Below, piece by piece: positions 22,628 to 33,585 of a stretch of 64,000 nucleotides of DNA. The stretch is from positions 7,392,713-7,456,712 of the forward strand of contig CM055100.1 in NCBI GenBank assembly GCA_029204225.1, read 5' to 3'. Source of the stretch: Diphasiastrum complanatum. Taxonomy: Eukaryota; Streptophyta; Lycopodiopsida; Lycopodiales; Lycopodiaceae. The notes beneath the pieces were generated by a model that was not told the DNA's origin, searched no databases, and saw nothing but the letters and a program-made list of their open reading frames with translations. The translations under genes and the position numbers were made by a program. Numbering within the stretch: the stretch's first letter is position 1; the number at the start of each line of letters is the position of its first letter.

Positions 22628-24560
22628 TTAATCTTTTGGTAATGTCGAGGTCGTCAAATGGCTTCCATGTGGGTCAGCTAATTTTCCATGGTTTTGCTGC
22701 TGTTCGTGTTGTTGGCGTTGTGCTCTAGTAAGAACTCTAACAGGTTCGGATGTGATATGACGTGCTGGAAGGATCATGTTAGGTTGTTTAGGACAATCTT
22801 TGAAGTTGTGTTTGCGAACACAGTCGGGACATTCCGCATGGTATTGGTTTTTAACTTTACAATCAACCATGAAATGTCCTGTTTTGCCACAGATAAAGCA
22901 GCAGTTGCTCATTGGTCCAGTGGCGATAGCGTAACCATCTTGGTTGGCTAGCTGTGTTGGGTTTTCTGGTGGTGTGGAATACTCAGCTTGTTTGCACGAA
23001 CATGAGTTGTCGGTTTGATACTGGTGATGGCTAGATGATGGAATTGATGTATCATGATGATATGATTGATCGTAGGAGTTTTCTACCAGGTGTGTGTGGG
23101 CAGACTCTCGAGGATGTCTATGTTTTTGTGCTTCTAGATCCTGTTGTCCTCGTGGTGGTGGTCCTAAGAGTGCCAACTGTGGTTGAGGTTCATGTCTAGG
23201 TTGTCTGGGCAACTCCTGTATATGGACCTGGTTGTTTCGTGGTGGATATGGCGTGTGTTGTTGCTGTGAAATAAATGGTTGTCGAGGAGGTTGATAATGT
23301 CCTCCTGACTGGTTCTGAGGCTGATTCCTCGGGTTATAATAGCAATAAAGGGAGGTATGCCCCATAAAGTCACAGATTTCACATTTGATCAAGGAGGTGT
23401 CTGGGACCGGTTGGTATGAAGGGCACTCATTGCCAGTGTGTGTATCTCGACAGTGAGGGCACCACATGTTCTCTCGTCTATGATGGATTTGGCCAGTGGG
23501 TAACTGACCTGGCATCGAACTTTGGATAAATTTAAGAGTATTTTGGAACTCTTTTGTGAGTTTCTCCATCTGTTGTTGGTGTTACTGGTTAAGCAGCTCC
23601 ATCTGTGTCTTCCATAACTATTCTCGTGTGTCATCGTTTGGTCGAGCTTCTTGGACAGCACGATGTGCTCTCCGTTCCCGTGGTTCGTCCACATCTGAGC
23701 CCTCGTCTTCTTCTCGAATGGCATCGGACATGGCTTGTTTCAATGATGTATATTCATCATTGGAATGAAGTTCACGTCGTATCCATCGTGGGAGTCCAAC
23801 GAGGAACCAAATGATGAGCATGGACTCAGTAGGTTGCTCTTGTACCTGACTTTTTAATCCTTTAAATCGTTCAATGTAGTCACGAACTTTTTCGACTTTT
23901 GTCATTTTGATATTACTTAGTTTGACAAAAGGACTTTCTATCAAGCAAAAAGGCTTGAACCGTTTGATGAAGGCCTCTTTCAAGAGTAACCAGTCACATT
24001 TATCTTCACGATCAAGGTTAAAAAATCACTCGTGCGCGATCGATCATGGTCATCGAGAAGACTTGTACCATGGCCTCTAGTGATGTCTCGTCGTAGATGT
24101 CACAGACATTCGCTTGATAAAGGACTCTTTCAAGATTGACCAGTCTATCTTATCTTCATGATCAAGGTTAAAAAATCAATCACGTGCTTTAGCGATCATG
24201 ATCATCGAAAACAGTTGGACCATAGCATCGGGAGATGTTTCGCCATACACATCACATGCATTCTCAAAGATTTGCAAAAATCTTTGAGGGTCCGAACTAC
24301 CGTCAAACTTTGGTAGATCTAGCTTGGGTGTACGTCTCTCATGATGAGCATTGTGGGTAGCAGAGGCTCCATTAAGGTTGGTTCTGGCCTGTGAGGGTTC
24401 AGCACCATAAAATTGGGGTCGTGCACGTGAGGACTCAACTCTATCAGGTTCTTGTCCCTCGAATGGGTTTGTGGATGACTCGTGTATTTGGGCCCGCATT
24501 TGGTAGAACCTATGACATCTGATTTGTTCAACTGCAAGGGACCTGATCTCGTATGGATAA
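22628..24560 (-). pseudogene. Ty3/gypsy element K gag
   Basis: Minus-strand gag in three frames. The N-terminal piece (24176-24499) has TPKLDLPKFDGSSDPQRFLQ, a typical gypsy gag opening. The middle piece (23618-23983) has FIKRFKPF, RDYIERFKGLKSQV and FLVGLPRWIRRELH, the core retrotransposon gag fold. The C-terminal piece (22628-23569, 313 codons) is rich in Gln, His and Pro. It has several cysteine knuckles: CPHCRDTHTGNEC, CEICDFMGHTSLYC, CFICGKTGHFMVDC and CPDCVRKHNFKDC. Four metal-binding boxes in one gag is more than the usual one or two. A 150-base tandem duplication lies at 23971-24270 between the first two pieces. Confidence 0.87.
23971..24270. repeat. 150-bp tandem duplication within gypsy K gag
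   Basis: 23971-24120 and 24121-24270 align over their length, sharing TATCTTCA-GATCAAGGTTAAAAAATCA. 150 is a multiple of three, so the duplication itself keeps frame, but both copies carry stops. Confidence 0.85.
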
Positions 24561-24750
24561 TCTTCTGGGATGTCAGGATCTGTAGAAGGAAGTGAAGGTG
24601 GAGACTCAGTATAAAAAGGGCTTTCTATTGGTACGAGGTTTATTATTTTGAATTTCTTTTTTTCGTGTTCATGCCTTTTTTTTTTTTTCAGTCTCTAAGG
24701 CTTTGGGGAGATGGTGGTTCGGTCCAAATGGCAATCAGAGGTGTTGATCA
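24561..24750. other. Non-coding stretch upstream of gypsy K gag
   Basis: T-rich, including a run of T at about 24680-24690. No LTR end or primer site could be found. Confidence 0.5.
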
Positions 24751-25345
24751 AAAGTTATGGTCCGGTCGAGATGGGTGTTAATTGCTCCGGTCGAGCTTTG
24801 ACCTGATTTCTTCGGTTGAGATCTGCTTGAATCCCTCCGGTCGAGATTTGATCGCTGCCTTCGGCTCCGGTCGAGATTTGAGCAGGCACTTCGGCTCCGG
24901 TTGAGATCTGAGTGGACACTTCGGCTCCAGTTGAAATCCTAGCAGACACTTCGACTCCGGTCGAGATCCCAGCGGGCACTTCGGCTCCGGTCAAGTTTTC
25001 AGCGGACACTTCGACTCCGGTTGAGATCCCAGAAAAATGCTTCGGTCGAGATTCCAGAAAAACACTTCGGTCGAGATTCCAGAAAAATGCTTCGGTCGAG
25101 ATTCCAGAAAAACGCTTCGGTCGAGATTCCAGAAAAACGCTTCGGTCGAGATTTCAAAAAAATGCTTCGGTTGAGATTTAAGATGGGCCTCCGGTTGAGA
25201 GTTTATTGAGGTCTCCGGTTGAGATTTTACTGAGGTCTCTGGTTGAGAGTGAGTTGGGGCCTTTGGTTGAGATGTAAGTTGGGCCTCCGGTTGAGATTTC
25301 AGCTGCGATCTCCAGTTGAGATTTCAGTTGGGCCTCCGGTTGAGA
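24751..25345. repeat. Minisatellite with 24-30 bp units
   Basis: Tandem units built on CTCCGGTCGAGATTTGAG. From about 24860 to 25020 the unit is 30 bases (CTTCGGCTCCGGTCGAGATC plus ten more). From about 25030 to 25170 it is about 25 bases (CTTCGGTCGAGATTCCAGAA plus five more). Towards 25345 units shorten to about 24 bases and diverge. On the minus strand the 30-base part reads as a 10-residue peptide repeat (like ISTGAEVPAQ) open for 84 codons, 24755-25009. Confidence 0.93.
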
Positions 25346-26194
25346 TTGTCGCGAGAGCGCGTGTGTGGGACTGATTCATGTTCATCCTCTTCATCTTCTT
25401 TATCGCGAACAATTTTCTGTCTTTTAATTTTCTTTTGTGCGAAAGCCCTTACAAAAACCCAGACACTCGACTACGCATCACAGAACACATTCTATTCTAG
25501 CAATCATGACACACAGCTCAAGACAAGATGTACGAAAATAGAGTGACTGTTTTATCAGTTTTTAATTTAGAGAGAATTCGTCAATGTCTCGCTTGTTGGC
25601 AGAATGACATTCTACTCTTTTGTTGTGTTCTTCTCGTTGGCAGACTTTCATGCACAGCTATGGTGTCTTTACTTTCTTACTCTATTCGCTACGTCCCTCT
25701 CTCTCTCTCTTACAGACCTCTGTATTCACATCCTACTTTTTTTATGATCCAGAGAGGATCGTTTATACCTCCACTATGTGGAATTTACAAGATAGCTAAA
25801 ACGTTGGATAAAATGACTAGTTAACGCTAATCAACTAGTTAGTTAGTCTTCGTCGTTGCTACTCGTTTCAGTTGGGCGTGAAGCCCGTTGAGCTGCCAGC
25901 TGGCAGCGCAAAAGATTTTTCTTCGTCTGATTTGTAATCTCCCGTTTGCTTTCGTTCTTTTCGTGGTTTTCGTTTCGCGTCCCTTTTGCGGTTTGCGGTC
26001 CTGGAGGTGTGTTTGCGATTCGCGATTGATTCGCAAATCGTTCGTGCTTCGAGTCAAAGACACGTTGACTGTCGCGAATCGTTCTCGTTCATGCTTCGAG
26101 TCAAAAACATGTTGATTGTCGCGAATTGTTCTCGTTCGACCTTCGTGTCTTGTTCGTGCTGCGACAAAATTGCAAGAGTTCACCATATCTGACA
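25346..26194 (-). repeat. 3' LTR of copia E and adjoining sequence
   Basis: The coding-strand LTR start TGTCAGATATGG is at 26194, next to a purine-rich AAGAAGGAG tract. A promoter-like GGTATAAACG lies near 25760 on the minus strand. The far LTR edge is unclear and may lie near 25370. Short open frames here show no known protein. Confidence 0.65.
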
Positions 26195-26800
26195 CTCCTT
26201 CTTGAACCTTGCAGCTTTGTTTGTTCAATCCTATTGCCTCTCTTCGTTTGGTAAAGAGTGACTTGTTGAGCGGTTTCGTGAGGAGATCTGCAATTATATT
26301 TTCTGATTTTATGAATTGGACCTAGAGCTCTCCTTTCGAGATCAAATCTCGAATATGATGGTACTTCAGAAGAATATGCTTTGTCTTTGAATGGAAGACA
26401 TGATCCTGAGACAGATAGATGGCACTCTGAAAATCCATCATCATCGTGCTTGGCCCCTCTTATGGTATCCCGATTGCCTCCAACATCATTTGTAGCCACA
26501 CTACCTCATTCGCCACTTTCGAGGCTGCGACATACTCAGCTTCGCAAGAGGATTGAGCTACCAAGGTTTGCTTTTTGCATATCCAATTGATCGCAGCTCC
26601 ACATGCTATCATACATCCTCCAGTAATGGACTTGCTGTCATCTTTGCAGCTCGCCCAGCTCGCATCACTATAGTGATGCAACTCGAATCCTTTCTCTTCG
26701 TTTCTAGCTCTATAGGTTAATCCAACATTTTGGATACCCTTCAAATACTATAGGATTCGTTTGGCCATTTTTCAATGTGCTAGACCAAGATTAGAACAAT
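26195..26800 (-). pseudogene. copia E RT end and RNase H
   Basis: Minus-strand copia C-terminus: KGIQNVGLTYRARN, SDASWASCKDD, SITGGCMIACGAAINW and SSCEAEYVAAS (open 26460-26744). A frameshift near 26460 is followed by the last RNase H part (26195-26460), recognisable as the KTKHILLKYHHIRD and LLTKPLN-like blocks in a second frame. At its 5' side it fades out near 26800 after a stop in the MAKRIL-YLKGI block. Only the 3' end of this element remains. Confidence 0.87.
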
Positions 26801-27732
26801 AAATAACAAGCGAAATGTCTAATAACCCCCATCTCAGCACATACATTCAAAAGTGGGCATCTCTAAATACAATCCAAAGGTACCAATCTATTCAATAGCT
26901 CGATACATGACAAGCCAAACTTCTATCATCTTTACAAAAATTTGCTTTAACAACCTCGAATTAAATTGGTTTGAGACAAGTTCGTGATGGTCATCAAACC
27001 ATGCAAACATATTATAGTAAACTAGGCAACCATGCAACAAAAAGCTTTCGATGTTTATGTGATACCCTATAGCGTGTTGTTGCCCAACAATGATCATTGT
27101 CAAAAAGATGTAACTTGCTCCATAAGTTACACTACATAAGTAATAGACTTGGCTTTCAAGCCATATGAAATAAATTGAGAACCTAAAGCTTCTAGATGGC
27201 AACCATTATTCAATAAAGCCTCATCAAAAATCATAAGTTGAGAGCATAGCACCAAGGTCTCCTTTATTAGAACTCAAGCCCAACTTCCTAACCAAGAGAA
27301 TTTCCACAAATCGCGCCAAACCATGCAAGTCACAAAAATTTGGTTACTTAAACAGTGAAACTCACTTCACAAAACAATCAATCCAGGTTGTGATCAGAAA
27401 TGATACCCAATGAAATCAAAAAACAGCTTCAATTTTTGGAGCACTTGAACCTTGGTGCTGGCTGAAATATATCACGTTACCCAATTTTGGACTACTTACA
27501 GTACAATCGAATCACATCAATAAAAAAAAACCTTGCATTACACTATTCATCAAAATATAGTGAACGAAATTCAATAACGTTTTCATTGAATAAACTTTAG
27601 ATTGAATGACAAACAAGTAAATAGCATTACGAAGTGTGATGAGGGATGATTCCTATAGAGATAACTCATTACATTTGAAAACAAAATTTTCAGCTCTCCC
27701 AAGCATTTGAACTTGAGTTGGCTGCTTCAGCT
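26801..27732. other. 3' flank and probable 3' UTR of RPL13A
   Basis: About 930 bases with no recognised gene. The part nearest 27732 is presumably RPL13A 3' UTR; a minus-strand AATAAA occurs near 27262-27267, which is rather distant. Confidence 0.55.
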
Positions 27733-29286
27733 CTAGTAGCTTAGAGGACCAAGTGTGGGTTGCAAATCACGAAGTTTAGCTTGAGCAAGCTTCTCTGCCT
27801 TGACTCGTAGCTGAATAAGGTGCTTCTTCCGCTCATAGAAGACTTTTGCCTTTGCTTTGCGTTTTTCTTCCAACTCCTGTCAAAGCACGGAGAGCAAATA
27901 GCGACCCCAAACTCCTTTAGGAAAAAGGCTTTCTCATGCTGAGAGCACATGCACAACAATCATGAACCTCTTTGATTACTCAAATTTCTGCCAAAACTCA
28001 ATAGAAAAACAAAGCCCATACCTTTATTGTATCATAGTGATGCCATCCAACTTCTGCAGATAAACGTCCAAGCAGGCAAAACTTGTGGCCAGGTTGGAGC
28101 CTCAGAACCCTGCAAATCATAACAATGTGCACATTGTTCACTGATTTCTGTAGCAAAAGGTTGAAAAATCAAGCCATACTCTGACACAACAAAAAATAAT
28201 ACATATTCTTAACAACAGAATGAAATAGAAGAGTATCAATTTTGAAATACTCTGCATCAAGTCTTCCCTGCATTCGAGAAAACAATGTGTGAACACAAGG
28301 CGGCAAGCCACCACAAGCTGAATTTTATTATAGGAGCATGGAATGGCAGGCAACGACCGCACATCATTCTCTATTCATATAGAAAACAAGTACGCTCGTC
28401 GTGATCAACCCCACAATGGCCTTGCTTACACACTATGGATCTCTTATGCCCATTCCAACCAGTAGAGGCCGGAATGTACTGGTAAAGAATGTGATTAAAA
28501 TGAATTTTTAAAAAATCTTTGAATTGAAAACACTGCAGGGGGCCCCAATAAACAGCAGAAGGTTCAAGGTTTTGGGAAGTACACCTAGCTGAAAGAGGGT
28601 GAGCAATTGAAGGATGAATCTGCTAGCCAGATTTTCGATTTTGTGGTTTGTGATTCTATCATGTTGCATGATTATTCCGTGAGTTTATTCATGTTACATG
28701 GTTGCAATTTTGTAAGTTTTTTCCGTAGTTTTTTTGATGTTTTTTTCTACATTGAGCATGGCACGGGTTTTAGGCATCCATTTTAGGTCATTTTTTAACA
28801 TTTAGTTCCTTTCACTTGAATTCATCTATAGTTTCCTATTCCTTTTGCTTCACAAGTTTTGGTTAATTTTGAAAACCTCAAAACGTAAGCTAGAGTTGGG
28901 GTTTTGGGGAAAAACTTTTTAGGGTTTAGGGTCTCAGCTTTGAAGTTTTGATTTTAGGGTTATTTAGTTTGGGTTTAGGGCTTACTGTTTAGTGTTTATG
29001 GTTTAGGGATTTTCGTTTTAGCATTTAAAGTTTGTATTTGGCTTGAGGGCAGGGCAGACTAGCTTCCATAGCAGTTTGATTGGCATATACTCGATTCGGG
29101 TTTGATTGGCATATACTCAAGTCGGGCAGGGCAGACTAGCTTCCATAGCACCAACCATAGTTGTGTCGAACCGCGGTTCGAATCGGCCCGGTTCGAACCG
29201 TTTTTTGGTTCGAACCGAAAAAAAAAAAAAAACTTAATATCTTTTAAAAAAAAATATGGTTCAAACCTTTTGTTTTGGCATTTTCC

Positions 29287-29339
<53 letters not shown>

Positions 29340-32300
29340 CAGAGAGAGAGAGCCTTCAGGGTTTTTTCGAGTGTTTCATTGTACATTGTAATGAGTATGG
29401 GGTGACATTAATGTTTTGAGTGACGAGTAACAATGATCAATCTTTCTAGTCATGTATGGAAGTTGGTAGCTACTAGCTAATGTCACAAATGATATCAGAT
29501 AGATCATAGCTAAAACTACGGGCAACAGATAGATCAAGAACCCTAAATCGCAGATGATAGGTACTGTTAGGTAACAAGACTCAGGAGTTGCACATTAGGA
29601 TTCAAATTTCACTATCAATTAATCACGAATTATAATGTACATGTTACCCATTAACACTAAGAAAGCACTTGTTTTTGGACCAATGTTTCATGGGTCCGTT
29701 TCGTACGTCGTTTCGTAACGGGTTTGAAACGGGAGGGTCAGGTTCAAAACAAGAAAAAAACTAGGGTTTTTTTTTTAAATGTGTTTTTATGGGTTTTTTG
29801 GGGTTTAGACATGTCATAGAAAGACTAGTACCAAGTAGATACATCCAATTTCATGAGAATGCTTAAAGAATGCAATTTCAAGAGGAGAAACTATGTACGG
29901 TCACTTTCCTCAAATCAAAAAAATTTGCATTTTTTTAACATGCGTTTCGAACGTAAGAAATGCGTTCAAACGTAAGAAACGCATTTCGAATCGAGGCGTT
30001 TCAAACGCGTTTCTTTGTTCGAAACGTGTTTTTTGGACAGAACTGAAGGGTAGAAACTACGGGAAGGGAGGGGGGGGAACCCTAAAACTGATTCGCCGGT
30101 TCGAACCTGGAGAAGCTGATTCTTTCCCGATTCACGATTCAAACACGGTTCGGAAAGGCGAATCGAAAGATACCATACTAGGGCATCAGTAGTTGGTCAA
30201 GACCCCCCATCGAACTTTCAGCCACCAATTGCTTCCACCTTGAGCATTCTTAAGAGGATCACATAGGCAAGTGTTGCGGCCTTTGCTTCCTAGTGCCAAC
30301 CATCCACCTCCCAACATATCCAACCCTCCTGACAGACCTTCCACATCCGCTACACCTAAGGTACCTTGGACATCATTTGCACCTCACAGACCCAACACAT
30401 CAACAGCTGCCCCACCTACAGTAGTGCCATCATCTACCAACAATGCCCCACTTTCCTCAAACCCATCGCCAGCCGATGATGCTTGAGCAGCACCCCCACC
30501 CCGTCCTCCACCCCATCCTCCTACACTCAGCCCTTTGCACATTCACCATGCCTCTGAGCACCATCCATCAATCCTTTTTCGGGGCAACAATGATGCATCT
30601 GACAGGGCATTGGCAGACATGTTCTATGAGCTGAATTTGCCATTTGCCATAGCAAACACCCACCTATTTAGTGTTGCAATTGTTGTTGTAGTTACATGCA
30701 CCCCTGCTTATAAGCCAGCAACCATTGAGGCTCTGCAAACCACACCTTACAGCAGCCTACAACCGTGTTGATACCCAATTGTAACAGCTTAGGTTTGGTT
30801 GGGAGGTATTTGGTTGCTCCATCATGGCAATGGATGGACCGACATTCGACATAGATGTGCCATCGGATACATCAGCAGATTGAGGATCAACAGTTGGATA
30901 ATTGTTTACTGGCTATTAGATACTGCTCGTATCTATACTTTTCCTCATATCCACGACTGAACAATTTAGTTGGCTGAACATGGAATAACTCCTAGCAACA
31001 AATGTTCCACAGTTGCACTGCATTCAAGAACACATGCTCCGGAACAATCAACCCCATAAATTGTGTTCCATTCAAGAACTGACTATTACTTGTTTACAAG
31101 GGTTTTTAAAACACTCTGCAAATGGGTTCAGAGCACCAGTCTGATGCAAAATTGGCACGTTCCATGAATTTTCATAGAGAAACATTTGGGGTGTAGCAGA
31201 TCCACAAGTTAGAGCTTAGCCAACTTTCTTATAGTCACAAACAATACCAACTATGGCTGAAATAAAGTCACCATTTTAATTATCACCTTGAATAGCTTCT
31301 GTGCACACCCTGTTCAGTAAATATATACTGTATCTTATAGATGGAGTTGGGACTCTGCACAAGCAAGAAGAAAGATGCATTCAACAATGCAGCACTCACT
31401 TTAATGCATCTGGAATAACCATCCTTTTCATTTTATCATATGGTGCTGGGACCCCTTCAAATGCCTTCAATCGCTCCAGTGCAGCCGCACCTCGCTTGGT
31501 CTTATGAGGAATCATTCTGCAAAACAAACATCGTCAATTTCTAGATTCTCCTATGTAACTGTCACGATTGATCTGATCAAAAGCAGTCATGGATAGGTAA
31601 ACATTTACCCTCGAATCGTCCGCCACAGAATGCGTGCAGGAGCACGGAAATGTATTGGCCCCTTACTAGGCTTAGTATTCATGCGCTTTCGCAAGAAACG
31701 CAAATATTTCATTTTCTGCCGGACGAGGCCACTTGACAGGCATATCTCCTCACATCGCACGACCACCTAAAAACCAGTAAGGGTATTTATCATCGCAAAA
31801 AAAGGGCAATGACTAGTTGAAGTAACTATGATGGCCAGCAAAGCAGCACAAAATTCATAAAATGAGAAGCTCAATGTTGCTTGTGACAACTGAAGAGTTT
31901 AACTGCATAAACTGATGTAGCTTTGGGTTTCCACTCAATTCTGAATTAGGCGATTCAGGATCGGATGAATGCGATTCAATCCGATTCAAAATTATCTGAA
32001 ATTTTTATGCATTTGATGTATGATTGTAGTAAATTTATAGTGTAATACAAAGTTGCAGTGCACATTCCGGAATGCGCTCCGGAGAGTGATCCGGGATTTC
32101 CCATTAGGGTTTCCCAGAACGCCAAATTTTATTTTTTTTAATTTGGTGCCAAAATGGATATCAAATGAAAGGTATTTTTGAGAGCAGTTCATTTATCTAT
32201 TTGCCAGGAGTTTCAAGACCATTGTCGTCCAATTTTGGGCCATTAAGTGATTTTCTATCCTAGTCGAATCTGTATTGTGTGAAATGAAACAAGACAAATA

Positions 32301-33585
32301 TAACGTCTACTGTCTGATGTTGGAATCTGTATTTTCTTCAACAACTGTATGAATTATGTTAGAAACTTCAGAAGTTATCCGCAATTACGTCGAACAGGTA
32401 GCTACCTCTGCCCATTCCTCATCATCATCAATGTGAGAGTCCAAAGACACCTCTCTTTTAAAAGGACAAGGAGACCCAACAGTCTCACGGTACCAAATTA
32501 TGAAACATTACTCATGCAAAGTTAGAACTGATGGAACAATACCTGTGGATCCTCTGAGCTTCAATGCAGACATTCTTGAACTCTAAGACAACATCTATTT
32601 CCAAAACGATAACCCCTTTATAATAAAAGCTGCTATAAATGTTTCCATCAATTTCAACCATCACTTGCATTGAACCATGATGCATTTACCTCTGCTTTGG
32701 GAAAATCACCTAGTAAGAAGGATGATGGCTCTTGTCAAACCTAAGCAGCTTCCAGTTCCTGCACTTGTTGCTACACTCTGTGTACATGTATGCATAACTT
32801 TTGAAGTCTTTCAAAGAAGTAGCAGCTTGAATTGTCAAGCCATTCACGAAATCTACATCTACATTTTGAAAGTCCAGGTCTCAAGTTCTATTCATTTGAG
32901 AATAAAATCGTTGTGAACTTTACGTGAGAGAGAGCTCCCAACATGCATCATTGTTCGGCACAAAGTAGTCAAATTGCAAGTATGTGCAGATGTGCAACGT
33001 TTATGGGATCCCGGACCGCGTTTCTGGTCCCCGATCGCTATTGCAGCGGATCACGATCCACTGCAACTCAGGCACTGTAATATGTCTAATTATCTGCCTT
33101 AAACAATGGTTCAAAATTTCATCTTCGTAAAAAACTGTTGAGAACCACCACCCTCTCATTCTTTCAGAATTGACTTGGACAAATCAGTTCGAAGAGATCG
33201 TGGTTCAGTCCTGATTGAATAACGACTCCGTGAAACTACGGTAAAGACAGTAAACAGATAACCTACCAAATAGAATCCATCAGTCGATGAAGAGGTATTT
33301 AAAAAATTAAAACAAACCAAATGTTAGAACAAAAAAGCATGTGATATAAAATGAATGAACCTGGCTGAAAATCAGAGCAATATTACAACCAGAAAAATGT
33401 ACATCCAGCCATTTTCAGTTGATTAATGAACAAACGCTAAATAACGAATGCGATGAAAGACGAGGGACAACCACACGCTGGCCATTGAGAAGCTCCTTGG
33501 CCAGAATAGAGGCCAAGCGGCCAAGCATGTGGAGGCGGGCATCCACCACCACCACCTTTGCGCACACTCCAGATCCAGAAACCAT
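27733..33585 (-). CDS. RPL13A: 60S ribosomal protein L13a (uL13), five exons
   Basis: Encodes the large-subunit cytosolic ribosomal protein uL13. Coding exons on the minus strand: 33472-33585, 31609-31766, 31400-31516, 28022-28109 and 27733-27876. Joined they give 206 codons with no stop or frameshift, the normal plant length. The start [20 protein letters not shown] is diagnostic; later blocks include [85 protein letters not shown] and the basic tail [10 protein letters not shown]. Acceptors all end AG after pyrimidine-rich sequence. Donors are GTAAAT, GTGAGT and GTATGG for introns 2-4, and GTTGTC, a weaker site, for intron 1. The C-terminus (LGPLSY) differs from the usual APVKY but has the same length. 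Intron sizes are 1705, 92, 3290 and 145 bases. Confidence 0.96.
28916..29008 (+). repeat. Degenerate telomere-like TTTAGGG repeats
   Basis: TTTTTAGGGTTTAGGG at 28916-28931, then TTTTAGGG near 28952, GGGTTTAGGG at 28971-28980 and GGTTTAGGG ending at 29008, separated by T-rich spacers. This is the plant telomere unit, here inside an intron. Confidence 0.75.
29049..29150. repeat. Short duplicated segment
   Basis: The stretch GGCAGACTAGCTTCCATAGC occurs near 29050 and again near 29130. Between them GTTTGATTGGCATATACTC also occurs twice. Confidence 0.75.
29160..30170. repeat. Cluster of TTCGAA-centred palindromes
   Basis: 29160-29220 has several overlapping inverted repeats of GGTTCGAACC. 29940-30025 has repeated ACGTAAGAAA and GCGTTTC-GAAACGC units. 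30090-30170 has CCGGTTCGAACC and CGATTCACGATTC. No open frame was found. It may be a fold-back type element or decayed simple repeat. Confidence 0.55.
29289..29352. repeat. GA microsatellite
   Basis: About 64 bases of AG/GA with two C interruptions. Confidence 0.95.
30240..31000 (+). pseudogene. Degenerate hAT-type transposase (DUF659 region) in RPL13A intron 3
   Basis: A Pro/Ser/Thr-rich stretch (30271-30486) is followed by [22 protein letters not shown] (about 30600-30665). This resembles the start of the DUF659 region of plant hAT transposases, where an aromatic-rich helix contains a LPF motif. After a stop, GCSIMA and then DGWTD in a second frame appear near 30815-30850, matching the GCSIM-DGWTD hallmark of this region. 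Several stops and at least one frameshift follow. It lies antisense to RPL13A. The hAT assignment rests on these two motif blocks only; no dimerisation domain or terminal repeats were found. Confidence 0.6.
31767..33471 (-). other. Intron 1 of RPL13A
   Basis: 1705 bases. It contains one copy of a dispersed repeat (31925-32290). 32300-33470 shows no recognised gene; a GC-rich patch with CCCGGACC and GATCACGATCC lies near 33010-33060. Confidence 0.85.
31925..32290 (+). repeat. Dispersed repeat, copy 1
   Basis: Shares an ordered series of blocks with 36905-37160: TCCCATTAGGGTTT, GGTGCCAA-ATGG-TATCA, GAGCA-TTCA-TTA-CTA-TTTGCCAG and GTCCAATTTTGGGCCA. Diverged, not coding. Confidence 0.8.

Larger units (their letters stand above)
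28110..31399 (-). other. Intron 3 of RPL13A, repeat-filled
   Basis: 3290 bases between exons 3 and 4, with GTGAGT donor and GCAG acceptor. It holds telomere-like repeats, a GA tract, clusters of TTCGAA-type palindromes and a dead hAT transposase, listed separately. 28340-28900 shows nothing recognisable. Confidence 0.9.

Noticed and set aside
24751-25345. CRISPR array
   Set aside because: Units are contiguous without unique spacers and the context is a plant nuclear genome; it is a minisatellite.
25528-25824. 98-codon plus-strand frame with hydrophobic segments
   Set aside because: Lies antisense within the probable LTR of copia E; composition fits chance.
26888-27202. 104-codon minus-strand frame downstream of RPL13A
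   Set aside because: No recognisable domain and it lies in the probable 3' flank; chance frame more likely.
29187-29200. GGTTCGAACC as the B-box of a tRNA gene or SINE
   Set aside because: No A-box at proper spacing, no cloverleaf and no terminator; kept only as a possibility under the palindrome cluster.
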